Shown piece by piece: positions 18,937-30,420 of a stretch of DNA of 64,000 bases (positions are counted from its first letter, which is position 1; each line of letters opens with the position of its first letter). Origin of the DNA: CAVSUZ01 sp963834715 (GTDB lineage: Bacteria; Pseudomonadota; Alphaproteobacteria; Acetobacterales; Acetobacteraceae). The notes below the pieces were generated by a model. That model was not told the DNA's origin. It did not search any database and saw nothing but the letters and a program-made list of their open reading frames with translations. Position numbers and translations under genes: made by a program. The stretch spans positions 146,163 through 210,162 of the forward strand of contig CAWIDE010000012.1 of assembly GCA_963834715.1 (NCBI GenBank), read 5' to 3'.

Positions 18937-19416
18937 ATGGATGAGACGCTAAACGGATCCGGCCCTGATGAGAGCGCTCATACGACAGATCGTAAGAGCG
19001 CACACAACGTCCGAGTGGAGGTTATCACGCGGGGCGAGCGCCGGCGGAGTTGGACGCTGGAGCAAAAGCGCGAGATTGTGGCTGAGAGCCTCGGGCCCGA
19101 ACTGACCCCGAGCGAGGTGGCGCGCAAATACGCGATCGGTACGGGGCAGCTTTATACCTGGCGTCGAGAACTGTTGCCGGCTCCGACGGAGCGGATGAGG
19201 CGGCCGACACGGTTTGCGCAAGTGGAGCTGGCGCCGACGCGGCTGGCCGGCCAGCTACCGGCTGAGCCGCCCGCCCCGCCAGTAACGATCCCGCAATCGC
19301 CCCGGCCGCTGGGAATAATCGAGATCGTGCTGCCGGGCGGCATATTGGTGCGCGTTGATGGGCAGGTAGATGATCGGGCATTGCGGCGAGTCCTGGGCAT
19401 GCTGCAAGGCCGATGA
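18937..19416 (+). CDS. tnpA: IS66 accessory protein TnpA
   Basis: This is a 159-residue protein with an N-terminal helix-turn-helix (RRSWTLEQKREIVAESLGPE, then PSEVARKYAIGTGQLYTWRR) and a Pro-rich linker. It ends with the conserved IEIVLPGGILVRV segment typical of IS66 OrfA. It overlaps tnpB as ATGA. Confidence 0.92.
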   Translation: MDETLNGSGPDESAHTTDRKSAHNVRVEVITRGERRRSWTLEQKREIVAESLGPELTPSEVARKYAIGTGQLYTWRRELLPAPTERMRRPTRFAQVELAPTRLAGQLPAEPPAPPVTIPQSPRPLGIIEIVLPGGILVRVDGQVDDRALRRVLGMLQGR

Positions 19417-19763
19417 TCACACTCGCACCCGGCCTGCGCGTGTATCTCGCCTGCGGCGTGACCGATATGCGCAAGGGTATGGTGGGGCTGGCAATGCTGG
19501 TGCAGCAGTCGCTGCGCGACAACCCGTTCGATGGCGCTGTGTATGCCTTCCGCGGGCGTCGCGCAGGACTGATCAAGCTGATATGGCATGATGGCGCCGG
19601 CCTGTGCATGCTGACCAAGCGGCTGGAGCATGGGCAGTTTGTTTGGCCGTCATCCGAGACGACTGGCCGGATCATGCTCTCGAGCGCGCAATTGGCGGCG
19701 CTGCTGGATGGCTGTGAATGGCGCGCAGCGCAGCCGCGACGAGCACCGGAACTGGCGGGATAA
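19413..19763 (+). CDS. tnpB: IS66 accessory protein TnpB
   Basis: This is a 116-residue IS66 Orf2-like protein with the family hallmarks ACGVTDMRKGMVGLAMLVQQ, YAFRGRRAGLIKLIWHDGAG and KRLEHGQFVWP. The frame is intact. Its start overlaps the tnpA stop by four bases. Confidence 0.95.
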   Translation: MITLAPGLRVYLACGVTDMRKGMVGLAMLVQQSLRDNPFDGAVYAFRGRRAGLIKLIWHDGAGLCMLTKRLEHGQFVWPSSETTGRIMLSSAQLAALLDGCEWRAAQPRRAPELAG

Positions 19764-19826
19764 AAACCCGCGTCGCCGATAAAAATCGGCTGGCACCGAT
19801 TCGGCGGCGTCGTTCAGAATCGCAGC

Positions 19827-21393
19827 GTGCGAATCGATCTGGACAACCTGCCTGACGATCCCGCGACGCTGCAGCAAATGCTGCGCGACGTCGTGCGAAA
19901 GCTCGATACCGAGAATGACAAGCTGCGCCTGCTCATTCATCGGCTGGTGCGCCATCGGTTCGGCCGCCGCTCCGAGCAACTCACCGATGACCAGTTGCAA
20001 TTGGGGCTCGAGGATCTGGAGCAAACGGTCGCCGCGAACCAGGCGGCACAGGACACTATTGCACCAGAGCCGAAGGAGCAGAAGCGCCGAGCGGCACCGG
20101 CGCAGCGCAATCTCGGCGATCTGCCGGCACACTTGCCGCGCTACGAGGTGGTGGTGGACATCGAGCACCGCGAGTGCCCCTGCTGTGGTGGCGCGCTGCA
20201 TGTGATCGGCGAAACGCGCAGCCAACAGCTCGATATCGTGCCCGCGCAGCTTCGGGTGCGGGTCACGCGCCGGCCGCGTTACGCCTGCCGGGCGTGCGAG
20301 GGAACCGTGGTGAGGGCCAGCGCCGGAGCGCCCGATCGATGGCGGCCTGGCGACCGAGGCCATGGTGGTGCATGTGCTGGTCAGCAAGTATTGCGACTCG
20401 CTGCCGCTGCATCGACAGTCCAAGATGCTGGCGCGGCAGGGCATCGATCTGGATCGCTCGACGCTGAGCAACTGGGTTGGCCGAGCCTGCTGGTGGCTGA
20501 AGCCGCTTTATGACCTGGTGGTCAGCACGGTGCTGTCGTCTGAGAAGGTCTTTGCGGATGACACGACATTGCCGGTGCTGGATCCGGGCCGCGGCCGAAC
20601 CAAAACCGGGCGATTGTGGTGCTATGCGGTGGATGACCGACCGTGGTCCGGTCCGACGCACCCGGCGGCGGCGTATGTATATTCCGAGGATCGTAAGGGC
20701 GCGCATCCGTCAGCGCACCTGGCAGCGTTTCGCGGTGTGCTGCAGGTGGACGGCTACGCCGGGTTCAAGCGACTGGCCGGGGACCGCAGCGACGATTTGG
20801 TCAAGCTGGCGTTCTGCTGGGCGCATATGCGGCGGCCGTTCTTCGATTTCTATCAGGCGACGAAGTCGCCGCTGGCCGGGCATGTGCTGGCGCGCATTCG
20901 CGAACTCTATACGATCGAGGCCGAGATTCGCGGGCATTCTGCCGATCATCGGGAGCGCATGCGCCAGGCGCGAAGTCGGCCGATCGTGGAGGCGTTGCAT
21001 GCTTGGTTGCAGGAGCAGCTGCCTCGTATATCCGCCGTCTCCGAGCTGGCGAAAGCGATGCGCTATGCGATCCGGCACTGGCCGGGGTTGGTGGCATTCC
21101 TCGATGACGGGAGGATCGAGATGGACACGAACGTGGTCGAGCGCTCGATCAGACCGGTGACCCTCACACGCAAGAACGCCTTGTTCGCCGGATCGGACGG
21201 CGGAGCCCGGCATTGGGCCATCGCGATGACGCTGATCGAGACCGCCAAGCTGAATAGTGTCGAGCCGATGGCTTGGCTTACTGATGTGCTCGAGCGCATC
21301 GTCTCAGGCAAGACTAAGGCGAACGCACTGGAGGCGCTGCTGCCGTGGAATTGGCATCCGACTGAACTCACGGAATTGGCGGCAGCTGCATGA
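19827..21393 (+). pseudogene. tnpC: IS66 transposase TnpC, one frameshift
   Basis: The N-terminal part (leucine-zipper region, HTH, and zinc-finger-like CCGGALHVIGE and YACRAC) is in one frame up to about 20315. The rest, from PAPERPIDGGLATEAMVVHV through the DDE core (FADDTTLPVLDPG, LQVDGYAGF, ERSIRPVTLTRKNA), is one frame over. All domains are present, so a single base change separates it from an intact ~520-residue transposase. Confidence 0.9.
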
Positions 21394-21719
21394 TCGATAA
21401 TCCAACCCAGGTTGACCGCCTGATGGGGAAGCTGCAACAGGCTCTGCCACTGCCCGCGCGCCCCACACCCGAGCTGCTCGCCGCTCTCGTCGCGAAGAAC
21501 GCTGCGAGCCAAACCTCCGCCGCCTGCTCAATCACCTGGATCAGCTACGCCGGTGACGAGGGAGGCATTGTGTGCCGCCTCGATTTTGGAGACGAGGCCA
21601 AGAACGCCGCGTTTGTCTCCATCACGCACCTGCGTTTCGATGCTCGTCTGCCTCTCGCCCGTGAGATTATCGCCTACCAGAAGCACCGCGTGAAACGCAT
21701 CCAGCGGCAGCCGGCGTAA
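21390..21719 (+). CDS. IS66-borne fourth ORF, unknown function
   Basis: This 109-residue frame starts with ATG overlapping the tnpC stop (ATGA), so it is probably translationally coupled. It lies inside the element, before the right inverted repeat. It has no catalytic motif that I recognise; the C-terminus is basic (YQKHRVKRIQRQ). The coupling suggests a regular, not accidental, part of this IS66 subgroup. Confidence 0.65.
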   Translation: MIDNPTQVDRLMGKLQQALPLPARPTPELLAALVAKNAASQTSAACSITWISYAGDEGGIVCRLDFGDEAKNAAFVSITHLRFDARLPLAREIIAYQKHRVKRIQRQPA

Positions 21720-21817
21720 TCCACCCCAGCACAGAGGATGGGCCGGCCTCTGATACGCCGCACGGCTGCCGTCAAGGAAAATCGGGCAGGGTCTCGCCGC
21801 AACGCTTACGTTGCTGC

Positions 21818-22420
21818 TCAAGCTGGGCGCCGCCAAAAAGGAAGCTGGTCCTGCGATCTGGCGGATCCTCGAGATCGAGCTGCCGGACAAGGAACCAGCC
21901 AGTCACATCGGAAACTCTCAGCTTCCGCCTGAACTGGCAAAGATTGCGCGAAGCACGCCGCCGAGAGGGCAGCTATCTGCTGCGGTCCAACCTGACCGAC
22001 CGCGATCCGGCGCAGCTCTGGGCCTTCTACCTGCAATTGGTGGAAGTGGAGCAGGCCTTCAAAGAGCTGAAGAACGATCTGGCGGTCCGGCCGATCTACA
22101 CCAGACCGAGGCGCGCATCGAAGCGCACATCTTTGTCGCCTTCCTCGCGTATTGCCTGCAGGTCACGCTGAAGCAGCGGTTGAAGGCTTTGGCGGCGGGA
22201 CTGACGCCGCGCGCAGTGCTGGAGAAGATGGCAGCCATCCAGATGGTCGATGTGCACCTGCCCACGACTGATGGACGAACCGTCGTGCTCGCCCCCTACA
22301 CCGAGCCCGAACCGGACCAGGCCATCCTGTTGCAGCAGATGAAGCTGCACCTGCCGGCCCAGCCGCCACCGCGGATCGCTGCGCCAAATGTTCCTGCCCA
22401 GCATGATCGGCCGTCCTGTG
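21818..22420 (+). pseudogene. IS1634-type transposase, C-terminal piece, several frameshifts
   Basis: The segments KLGAAKKEAGPAIWRI, then LREARRREGSYLLRSNLTDR, then LVEVEQAFKELKNDLAVRPI, then EARIEAHIFVAFLAYCLQVT follow the family order but need at least three frame changes. It carries the family's catalytic glutamate region (EEAFKELK-like). Together with the pieces at 11807 and 18633 it makes one complete transposase length. Confidence 0.85.
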
Positions 22421-22537
22421 GGGCCGACCTTGTGACCGGCTGCCCAGCAAAAGCGCGGGTTTGCCGCCGCTCCGGGCCGCCAGTTGCGAAACTCGGGTTA
22501 GCCTCGACCCCGTCCCCCCAGCGTCCTCCCGCAAGGG

Positions 22538-22560
22538 CCCCCTCTGCAAAGGGGGCCAAG
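22538..22560 (-). terminator. Possible hairpin terminator of the MFS gene
   Basis: GGCCCCCTCTGCAAAGGGGGCC forms a 7-bp GC stem just beyond the stop of the minus-strand MFS gene. No T-run follows, so it may only be an RNA-stabilising hairpin. Confidence 0.4.
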
Positions 22561-22573
22561 GGGAGGCGGGAGA

Positions 22574-23916
22574 TTAGGTCGCGATTGCTTCGAGGGTTTG
22601 GCCGGGCTCGATTTTCGGGAGCAAGAGCGCGGTCCATTCGCCGAAGCCGAGGATGACGGCGATGACGAGCCAGGTGACCGCAGGGGAAGTTACGCTGATC
22701 AGGGCGGTCCAGAGGGCGGTTCCGATTATGAGGCCAAGGGTGAGATGGCGCCGAGCCAACCCACTGCAGTGCCGCGCACGCGCGTAGGGAAGCACTCGGC
22801 CCAGTAGGCGTAGCCGGCGCCGGACCAGGTGCCGTTGGTTGCCTGGTAGATCAGGAAGTAGATGATCGCGACGGCGGCCGTGCCGTGGAGGAACATGAAG
22901 GCCAGGTTGAGCGGGCCGGTGATGATGCCAGTCCAGACCAGGACCTCTCGCCGGCCCCAGCGTTCGCCGAGCAGGCCGCCGAGGATGTAGAAGAAGAAGC
23001 CGATTCCGCCGCAGATCAGCAGCAGGCGCCCGGCGGCGTCCGCGCTCCAGCCGCGGTAGTGGGTGAGCCAATAGGTGATATAGACGTTCGTGGCGACCCA
23101 GGAGGTCGCGTAGAACAGCCAGACGATGGTGATGAGGATGACGCGCCGGCGGACAATGCCGGGGGTGCCGAAGAGTTGGCGGAGGGTGACTTTGGTGACC
23201 TCTGAGACATCGACTTTGTAGTGTTCCAGGAGCTGCTGGACGCGGCGGTTGTCTCCGGCATTGGCGGCGGTGCGGACGGCGCGGACGTGTTCGAAGCGGT
23301 CGGATTCCTTGACCCAGAAGCGGCCGAAGATCACGCAGATTATGGGGACGACGCCGAACAGGAAGACGGTGCGCCAGCCGAAGCGGTTGAACAGCAGGAA
23401 GACGCCGGAGGCGAGGAAGACCCCGACCGGCCAGCCGCCCTGGACGATGGAGTAAAGCAGGCCTCGGCGATGGGAGGGGACCTGTTCGTTGACCAGAGTG
23501 ATGGAGATGGCGAGCTCGGAATTAGCGAAGCCGGAGGCGAGGGCACGGACGACGGCGAGCTGCCAATAGTTCTGCACGAAGTAGGTCAGCCCGGTGAAGA
23601 TCGCGGCCGAGGTGAGGCAGAACATCCACATCCATTTGCGGCCGTACTGGTCCATGCCGTAGCCGGCCAGGAAGGTGATGATGAACATCGCCGCGTAGAT
23701 GATGAAGCCGAGCAGGCCGACTGCGCCGGGGGCCAGGTGGAGGGTTTTGGCGATATCGGGGAAGGTCAGGACGAGCAGATTGAAGTCGTAGGAGGCGAGC
23801 GACCAGCCCGCGAGGGCGACGCAGACGAGATAGGTTGTGTAGTGGCGCTCAACGAAGGAGGGGATGGAGGAGGTTGGGCTTTCCAGCCGGTCGGGCTGGC
23901 CGTGGCTGACGGACAT
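22574..23916 (-). pseudogene. MFS transporter (sugar-acid/aromatic-acid type), one frameshift
   Basis: Twelve membrane helices can be traced, with MFS signatures GYGMDQYGRKWMWM after helix 2 and RWGRREVLVW in the second half. Helix 11 ends at GTAVGWLGAISP in the main frame. The last helix (LTLGLIIGTALWTALISVTS) and the end at 22574 lie in another frame, so a small indel near 22740 truncates the protein. The family imports organic acids with protons. No neighbour hints at its substrate. Confidence 0.85.
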
Positions 23917-23965
23917 GGAGGCGAGAAGGGTTGGTGGGGGTGGGGGGGCAAGTCAAAAGGTCTGG

Positions 23966-24017
23966 ACGCACCCTCACCCGCCGCGCTGCGCGCGGCGACC
24001 TCTCCCGAAGGGAGAGG
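23966..24017. repeat. Dispersed palindromic repeat, copy 1
   Basis: The pattern CACCCTCACCCGCC, a hairpin GCGCTGCGCGC, GGCGACCTCTCCC, then GGGAGAGGT recurs at 41783-41838. It sits in the 3' region between the MOSC gene stop and the MFS start, as REP-like elements do. Confidence 0.75.
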
Positions 24018-24776
24018 TTAGTCTAGGAGTAGTTCGATGCCGTCGCCGACGGCGAAGCGGCCGCCGTCGATCACCTGGGCATAAACGCCGAGGTCGCTGT
24101 GGCCGTAGTGCTCGCGGAGTTCCCTGACGGGGCTGGCGTCGCGCTCTCCGGTCAAGGGGTTTACCTCGGTGGCGGCGCAGCGGGGGATGCGCTTGAGCAC
24201 GCGCAGGACGGCACCGCCGAGGGCGAGTTCGCGGCCGATCCAGTCGAGCTCGCTCCAGGCGGGGCTGCCGGAGAACCAGATGTTGGCGCGGAAGCGGCGG
24301 CGGTGGCGGCGGGCGCCGACGTGTTTTTCCAGATCGCGGACGCTGGCGAGGTTGATCAGACTGATCACGGGGATGCGGGAGTCGGAGAAGACGTGGCCGG
24401 GGACGTAGTGGAAGCGGGGTTGGCCGCGGGCTTCCTCGGCGAGATAGGCGGTGAGGAAGCGGGTGATTTCGTCCCGGCCTTTGGGGGTGAAGGCGTTGGC
24501 GGCAACGCCGGAGCCGTCGGGCGCTTTGATGGCCAGCATACCGGAGCGTTCGGCAAATAAGCATTGGAGCAGGGCGGTGCGGGCGTTTGCCATTCCGCAC
24601 ATGAAGTTCTGCTTGGGGAGCCAGGCGGGGTGGTCGGCATCGAATTCGGCATCACCCTGGGCGAGGGCGAAGGCGCGGTCCCAGGGGATGGAGCGGCCTT
24701 CCGGGACCTCGGCGCGTTCGATGGCCTCGGCCGAGAGGCCCTTCACGGGGTAGCGGTACAGGTATTCGATGCGCAT
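24018..24776 (-). CDS. MOSC domain protein (YiiM/YcbX-like)
   Basis: This is a 252-residue protein with an N-terminal MOSC beta-barrel domain (IEYLYRYPVKGLSAE) and a C-terminal MOSC domain whose conserved cysteine is in RCAATEVNP. MOSC proteins carry sulfur or act as molybdenum-cofactor-dependent reductases of N-hydroxylated compounds. I start at MRIEYLYRYPVKG because the preceding 13 codons are not family-like. The frame is intact. Confidence 0.85.
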   Translation of the reverse strand: MRIEYLYRYPVKGLSAEAIERAEVPEGRSIPWDRAFALAQGDAEFDADHPAWLPKQNFMCGMANARTALLQCLFAERSGMLAIKAPDGSGVAANAFTPKGRDEITRFLTAYLAEEARGQPRFHYVPGHVFSDSRIPVISLINLASVRDLEKHVGARRHRRRFRANIWFSGSPAWSELDWIGRELALGGAVLRVLKRIPRCAATEVNPLTGERDASPVRELREHYGHSDLGVYAQVIDGGRFAVGDGIELLLD

Positions 24777-24788
24777 CGGGGCGTGCCT

Positions 24789-24817
24789 CTTGAGGGGCTT
24801 TGTGGGCTTTCCCACTT
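24789..24817 (+). promoter_or_regulatory. Candidate heat-shock (RpoH) promoter of clpB
   Basis: CTTGAGG at 24789-24795, a 15-base spacer, and CCCACTT at 24811-24817 match the RpoH consensus (CTTGAAA, 13-15 bases, CCCATnT) well. It points toward clpB, about 80 bases upstream of the start codon. Confidence 0.55.
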
Positions 24818-24833
24818 TCGTGACAGAGCTTCA

Positions 24834-24865
24834 ATCCCTAGTCGCCTCTGAGAGGGGCTAGGGAT
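24834..24865 (+). promoter_or_regulatory. Hairpin in the clpB 5' leader
   Basis: ATCCCTAG (24834-24841) and CTAGGGAT (24858-24865) are perfect inverted 8-mers, and CCTCTGAGAGG lies inside them. The hairpin lies between the candidate promoter and the start codon, and could stabilise the mRNA or act as a temperature-sensitive structure. Confidence 0.5.
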
Positions 24866-24895
24866 GCGGTTGTCGCCTTTGAAAGGGACAGGCCT

Positions 24896-27478
<2,583 letters not shown>

Positions 27479-27566
27479 AAGAGGGGGATGCAGCCGCGGA
27501 CTACGTCCCCTTTCGGCTAACGCCGGCACTCAGCTATTGTTGTCGCGCCTTCCCAGGAAGCGGATC

Positions 27567-27869
27567 GTGCACACCATTCAGATCTCGGATGACTTAAAAA
27601 ACCTGCTTGACCTGCTCGTGGCCCAAGGGCTTGGGGGGACCGAGACAGAGGTCCTTCAGGAGGCGGTGCGCCGCTGTGCCGCCGAATTCGATGAAGCCAA
27701 CGATGAGCTCATCGCCGCGGTAGAAGCGGATCTCGCAGACATGCGCGATGGCAATTACGCAAGCATCGATGGGGCCAACTCGCGCAAGGCGTTCTGGGAC
27801 GGGATCCGGCGCGAGGTGACTGAAGGGGTTGCCGAGGTGCGGACGAAGGCGGGGCGTTCCGGGACGTAG
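27567..27869 (+). CDS. ParD/CopG-type antitoxin
   Basis: This is a 100-residue protein starting at GTG 27567 with a ribbon-helix-helix-like N-terminus (HTIQISDDLKNLLDLLVAQG) and an acidic C-terminal tail that would neutralise the toxin. The toxin frame starts 17 bases downstream. The pair lies between clpB and the duplicate of the clpB tail. Confidence 0.7.
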   Translation: MHTIQISDDLKNLLDLLVAQGLGGTETEVLQEAVRRCAAEFDEANDELIAAVEADLADMRDGNYASIDGANSRKAFWDGIRREVTEGVAEVRTKAGRSGT

Positions 27870-27886
27870 ATTGCGCCGGAGGACCG

Positions 27887-28250
27887 ATGGTGAAGTATCG
27901 GGTCGGCGCGACGGCCCGGGCCCAGTTGGTCCAGATTCTCATCAGGAGCGCTTACGATTACGGAGACCGCCATGCGGACAATTACCTGTTGCTGCTTGAA
28001 ACGGCGATGGAGGATGTTGCGTCGGAGCCCGGGCGAGCGGGCGCTCGGCCTGTGCGGCGATTTTCGGGGGGTCTAGAGCTACGACATTCGTTATTCCAGG
28101 AACCGGGTGCCGAGGGATCGCCAGGTCCGCGACCCATGGCACAAGCTCATCTACACACTTGGAGCTGACGGAGTGGTGGAAATCCTGGCAATTGTCGGCC
28201 GGTCCTACCCATCTGGCCGTGCGGCAGGTCGGGCCCTTGCGAGGCCGTAA
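27887..28250 (+). pseudogene. ParE/RelE-type toxin, frameshifted
   Basis: MVKYRVGATARAQLVQIL and the helix YGDRHADNYLLLLETAM are typical of ParE. A frame change near 28065-28080 separates this from YDIRYSRNRVPRDRQVRD, then ADGVVEILAIVGRS, the usual C-terminal strands, ending at TAA 28248-28250. The toxin is inactive as written. Confidence 0.8.
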
Positions 28251-28288
28251 TCAGCATGGGTCGGCTCCATTGTGTCGGGCGGTATGGG

Positions 28289-28633
28289 CCGGAATGCCTG
28301 AACCGGCGGGATGAGATCATTCTGTTCCGGCGGCTGCAGCGGAGCGACATGGCGGCGATTGTGCAGATCCAGATCGACCGGCTGGCGGCGTTGTTGGCGG
28401 ATCGGAAGATCGGGCTGGAGCTCGATAGGAGCGCACTGGAGTGGCTGGCGACCGAGGGGTACGACAGCACGTATGGTGCTCGGCCGTTGAAGCGGGTGAT
28501 CCAGCGGAACCTGCAGAACCCTCTGGCGCAGATGATCCTGGAGGGGTCTGTGCGGGACGGCGAGACGGTGCGGGTGTCGGCTGGGGCGGATGGGTTGGTA
28601 ATTGGTGGGGTGGAGGTGGCGAAGGCGGCGTAG
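28289..28633 (+). pseudogene. Duplicated clpB 3' end
   Basis: These 345 bases match 27134-27478 at a constant offset of 1155 bp without indels, with about 33 differences by hand count (around 90% identity). The copy encodes LNRRDEIILFRRLQRSDMAA through VEVAKAA and a stop. It has no ATPase core, so it cannot be a functional chaperone. Many differences are synonymous or conservative, so the copy probably diverged while still part of a working gene. Confidence 0.93.
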
Positions 28634-28697
28634 GGTGTTGGCTTGGCCGGGGTGTGCCCCGGCCACGCCCGCGCCACGATAGGAGCGGTAGGCGAAG

Positions 28698-28889
28698 GGG
28701 TCACCTGGGCGGTTTTCGAGGGGGCGAAAGGGTCACTTCCGGGGTTTTTGGCGGGGCGAGGGGGTCACTTGGGCGGTTTTCGAGGGGGCGAAAGGGTCAC
28801 TTCCGGGGTTTTTGGCGGGGCGAGGGGGTCACTTGGGCGGTTTTGGGTGAGGCGAAAGGGTCACTTGAGGGTTGTTGGAGCCAGCGAAG
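28698..28889. repeat. Six-unit 32-bp tandem array with alternating A and B units
   Basis: GGGTCAC recurs every 32 bases at 28698, 28730, 28762, 28794, 28826 and 28858. Odd units read GGGTCACTTGGGCGGTTTTC... and even units GGGTCACTTCCGGGGTTTTT..., so a 64-bp A-B pair was amplified. The last pair is degraded. There are no unique spacers, so it is a minisatellite and not a CRISPR array. Confidence 0.92.
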
Positions 28890-29449
28890 ATTACACTTCG
28901 GGCTGGATAAAGTAGGGAGGGGATAGATGTCGCAACGGAGCTTCTGTCGGCTGAGTTCGCCAACAGTTGCGGTCGGACGGGCGGCTGTTCTGTGGCCGCT
29001 CAACCCTGATTACCATTTGTCAAGTGGCTTACGAAGGGCTGCAAAGGCGAAGGCATCGACAATATCGTTTATGGTCTCATCTCACTTGAAGGGCACGGAA
29101 GCCAGATCGTAAGAGAGTGAGCGTCACTAAACGAAGTACGGTTCGTGGGAGACTTGGGGAGTCCACACAACCCGTGAAGGATGCACGCTGGGCACCCGTT
29201 CATCTGGTATCACCGAGGGATGGACTGACAAACCGGGAAACCGCTGAGTTGAACGGAATGGCATGCGGTCGTCGTCTACGCCGACGAATCTCTCGCTACA
29301 TGCTTGCATTAGCAGCGTGATGCTCTGAAATGCTTCAGGGGGAGCCCGTCGCCGGGCCTCGGAAGACTTGCTCGAAAGAGGGCATTCCGTTACAAGGCTT
29401 CACTGTGGGCACAATTTTTAAGCTAGAGCCCCTGGGAGGAGAACCGGTT
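28890..29449. other. No gene recognised
   Basis: This stretch between the tandem array and the EACC1-like gene has short frames on both strands without recognisable motifs. A string near 29125-29155 (CACTAAACGAAGTACGG, then TTCGTGGGAGA) vaguely recalls the end of a group II intron, but no domain V fold can be drawn. The base composition is less GC-rich than around it, as is usual for acquired islands. Confidence 0.4.
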
Positions 29450-29800
29450 GTGACGGAAACATTGCGCGTCCGGATTGCGGTGGTTTCAGAGAGCGTCGCC
29501 GCCTCTTCTCGGCAGGCGCAAGCTCTGGAGCGCCTAATTCAGCAAGAGGTGCCTCGCTCAGAGGTCGAAAGGATACGGGATAGCACAGAGACTCTAGACG
29601 GCGGAGCCACTCTAGCAGTAGCTCTTGCATCTCCGGTATTGCTGGAGTTGGCTCGCGCCCTACGTGTCTTCTTGCAACGCCATAATTCTTCGCGAATCAG
29701 CATCACCGATGAGCACGATACTATAAGCGCGACAGACGTTTCCTTCGATACCATCGATGATGTGATCCAGGCTTGGAACTCTAGGAGCAATGCTCGCTAG
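29450..29800 (+). CDS. EACC1-like effector-associated protein
   Basis: I start at GTG 29450 behind a strong ribosome site (GGGAGGAGA), giving 116 residues; an ATG at 29330 in the same frame has no such site. The layout is a beta strand (TLRVRIAVV), a helix rich in Arg/Glu, a Gly-Ala helix LDGGATLAVALASPVLLELA, a helix ending RVFLQRHN, and strands with ISITDEHDTISATDVSFDTI. This resembles the 'effector-associated constant component 1' described in bacterial conflict systems next to caspase or trypsin-like proteases. The stop overlaps the caspase gene start by 11 bases. The assignment is by pattern only. Confidence 0.6.
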   Translation: MTETLRVRIAVVSESVAASSRQAQALERLIQQEVPRSEVERIRDSTETLDGGATLAVALASPVLLELARALRVFLQRHNSSRISITDEHDTISATDVSFDTIDDVIQAWNSRSNAR

Positions 29801-30141
29801 GGCAACGCCCAAGCCCGAAAGTACCCTTGCGCTGATCTTTGGCGCAAGTCGCTGGCCCGATTGTCCGAAATTTCAAGATGCACCGTCGGTCGAGCGTTCA
29901 GCGGACGCGTTCATCCAGTTCCTTCGCAGCGAACAGGGGTTGGGCATCCCGCGTCGAAACATTAAAAGCCTATTCAATTCGTATGATGGTCCTGCAGAGC
30001 AGCTGGACCAAGCTCGGGCGTTCGTTGACAGAGGACGCCGTGAAGCCATGGACGAGGGACGGGTGAAGTGGACCCCGAATTTGGGACCACCCGCTAAGCT
30101 ATAAACCGAACCGGTTCCGTCCATGCTACACGGAGCGGAAC

Positions 30142-30420
30142 ATGAGCAGAACCCGACGCAGGATCGATGCCGCGCTGAAGGCGAAGATCGCCCTGGAAGC
30201 GCTGAGGGAAGACGCGACAGTGGCCGAGCTGGCGGTGCGTTACCAGGTGCATCCGACACAGATCTACGCCTGGAAGAAGCAGCTGCTAGAACATGCCGAA
30301 CGGGTTTTCCGGACCGGGACAGACGACGGGCAGTCGGCCAAGGAAATCGCCCACCTGCACGCCAAGATCGGCGAGCTGGTAGTGGAGCGGGATTTTTTAG
30401 CGCGGAGGTCCGGCAGATGA
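30142..30420 (+). CDS. IS3-family OrfA
   Basis: This is a 92-residue helix-turn-helix protein (TRRRIDAALKAKIALEALRE, then VAELAVRYQVHPTQIYAWKK) with a C-terminal leucine-zipper-like region (EIAHLHAKIGELVVERDFL). The canonical slippery heptamer TTTTTTA at 30393-30399, in the phase gaT TTT TTA, lets ribosomes shift -1 into the frame of orfB to make the OrfAB transposase. Confidence 0.93.
   Translation: MSRTRRRIDAALKAKIALEALREDATVAELAVRYQVHPTQIYAWKKQLLEHAERVFRTGTDDGQSAKEIAHLHAKIGELVVERDFLARRSGR
30393..30399 (+). promoter_or_regulatory. Programmed -1 frameshift site
   Basis: The heptamer T TTT TTA fits the X XXY YYZ rule in the orfA phase, and the -1 frame is the orfB frame. Confidence 0.75.

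Larger units (their letters stand above)
18877..21809 (+). mobile_element. IS66-family element with perfect 8-bp target duplication
   Basis: The left end is GTAAGCGATTTGGCGGCACC. The right end, read on the other strand, is GTAAGCGTTGCGGCGAGACC. The eight bases GTTGCTGC occur directly before (18869-18876) and directly after (21810-21817). Removing the element and one copy restores RDQLLLKLGAAKKEAG in the host transposase. The 2933-bp element has tnpA, tnpB, tnpC and a fourth small gene. Confidence 0.96.
11641..22501 (+). mobile_element. IS1634-type element carrying nested insertions
   Basis: The outer ends are imperfect inverted repeats: CTAGCCCGGATTTCGCAACT at 11641-11660 and, read from the other strand at 22482-22501, CTAACCCGAGTTTCGCAACT. 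Between them lie three collinear pieces of one transposase. Removing the 12765-18632 segment and the IS66 copy with one target duplication leaves about 2.05 kb, a normal length for this family. I see no clear target duplication outside the ends. Confidence 0.8.

Noticed and set aside
23221..24021. 266-codon acidic frame opposite the MFS gene
   Set aside because: The minus-strand frame shows twelve membrane helices, and this frame is its complement.
28698..28889. CRISPR-like regular spacing
   Set aside because: Units are adjacent with no unique spacers, only two unit types alternate, and no cas genes are near.
29100..29160. Possible group II intron 3' end (GTACGGTTCGTGGGAG)
   Set aside because: I cannot draw a domain V hairpin, and no reverse transcriptase/maturase is present.
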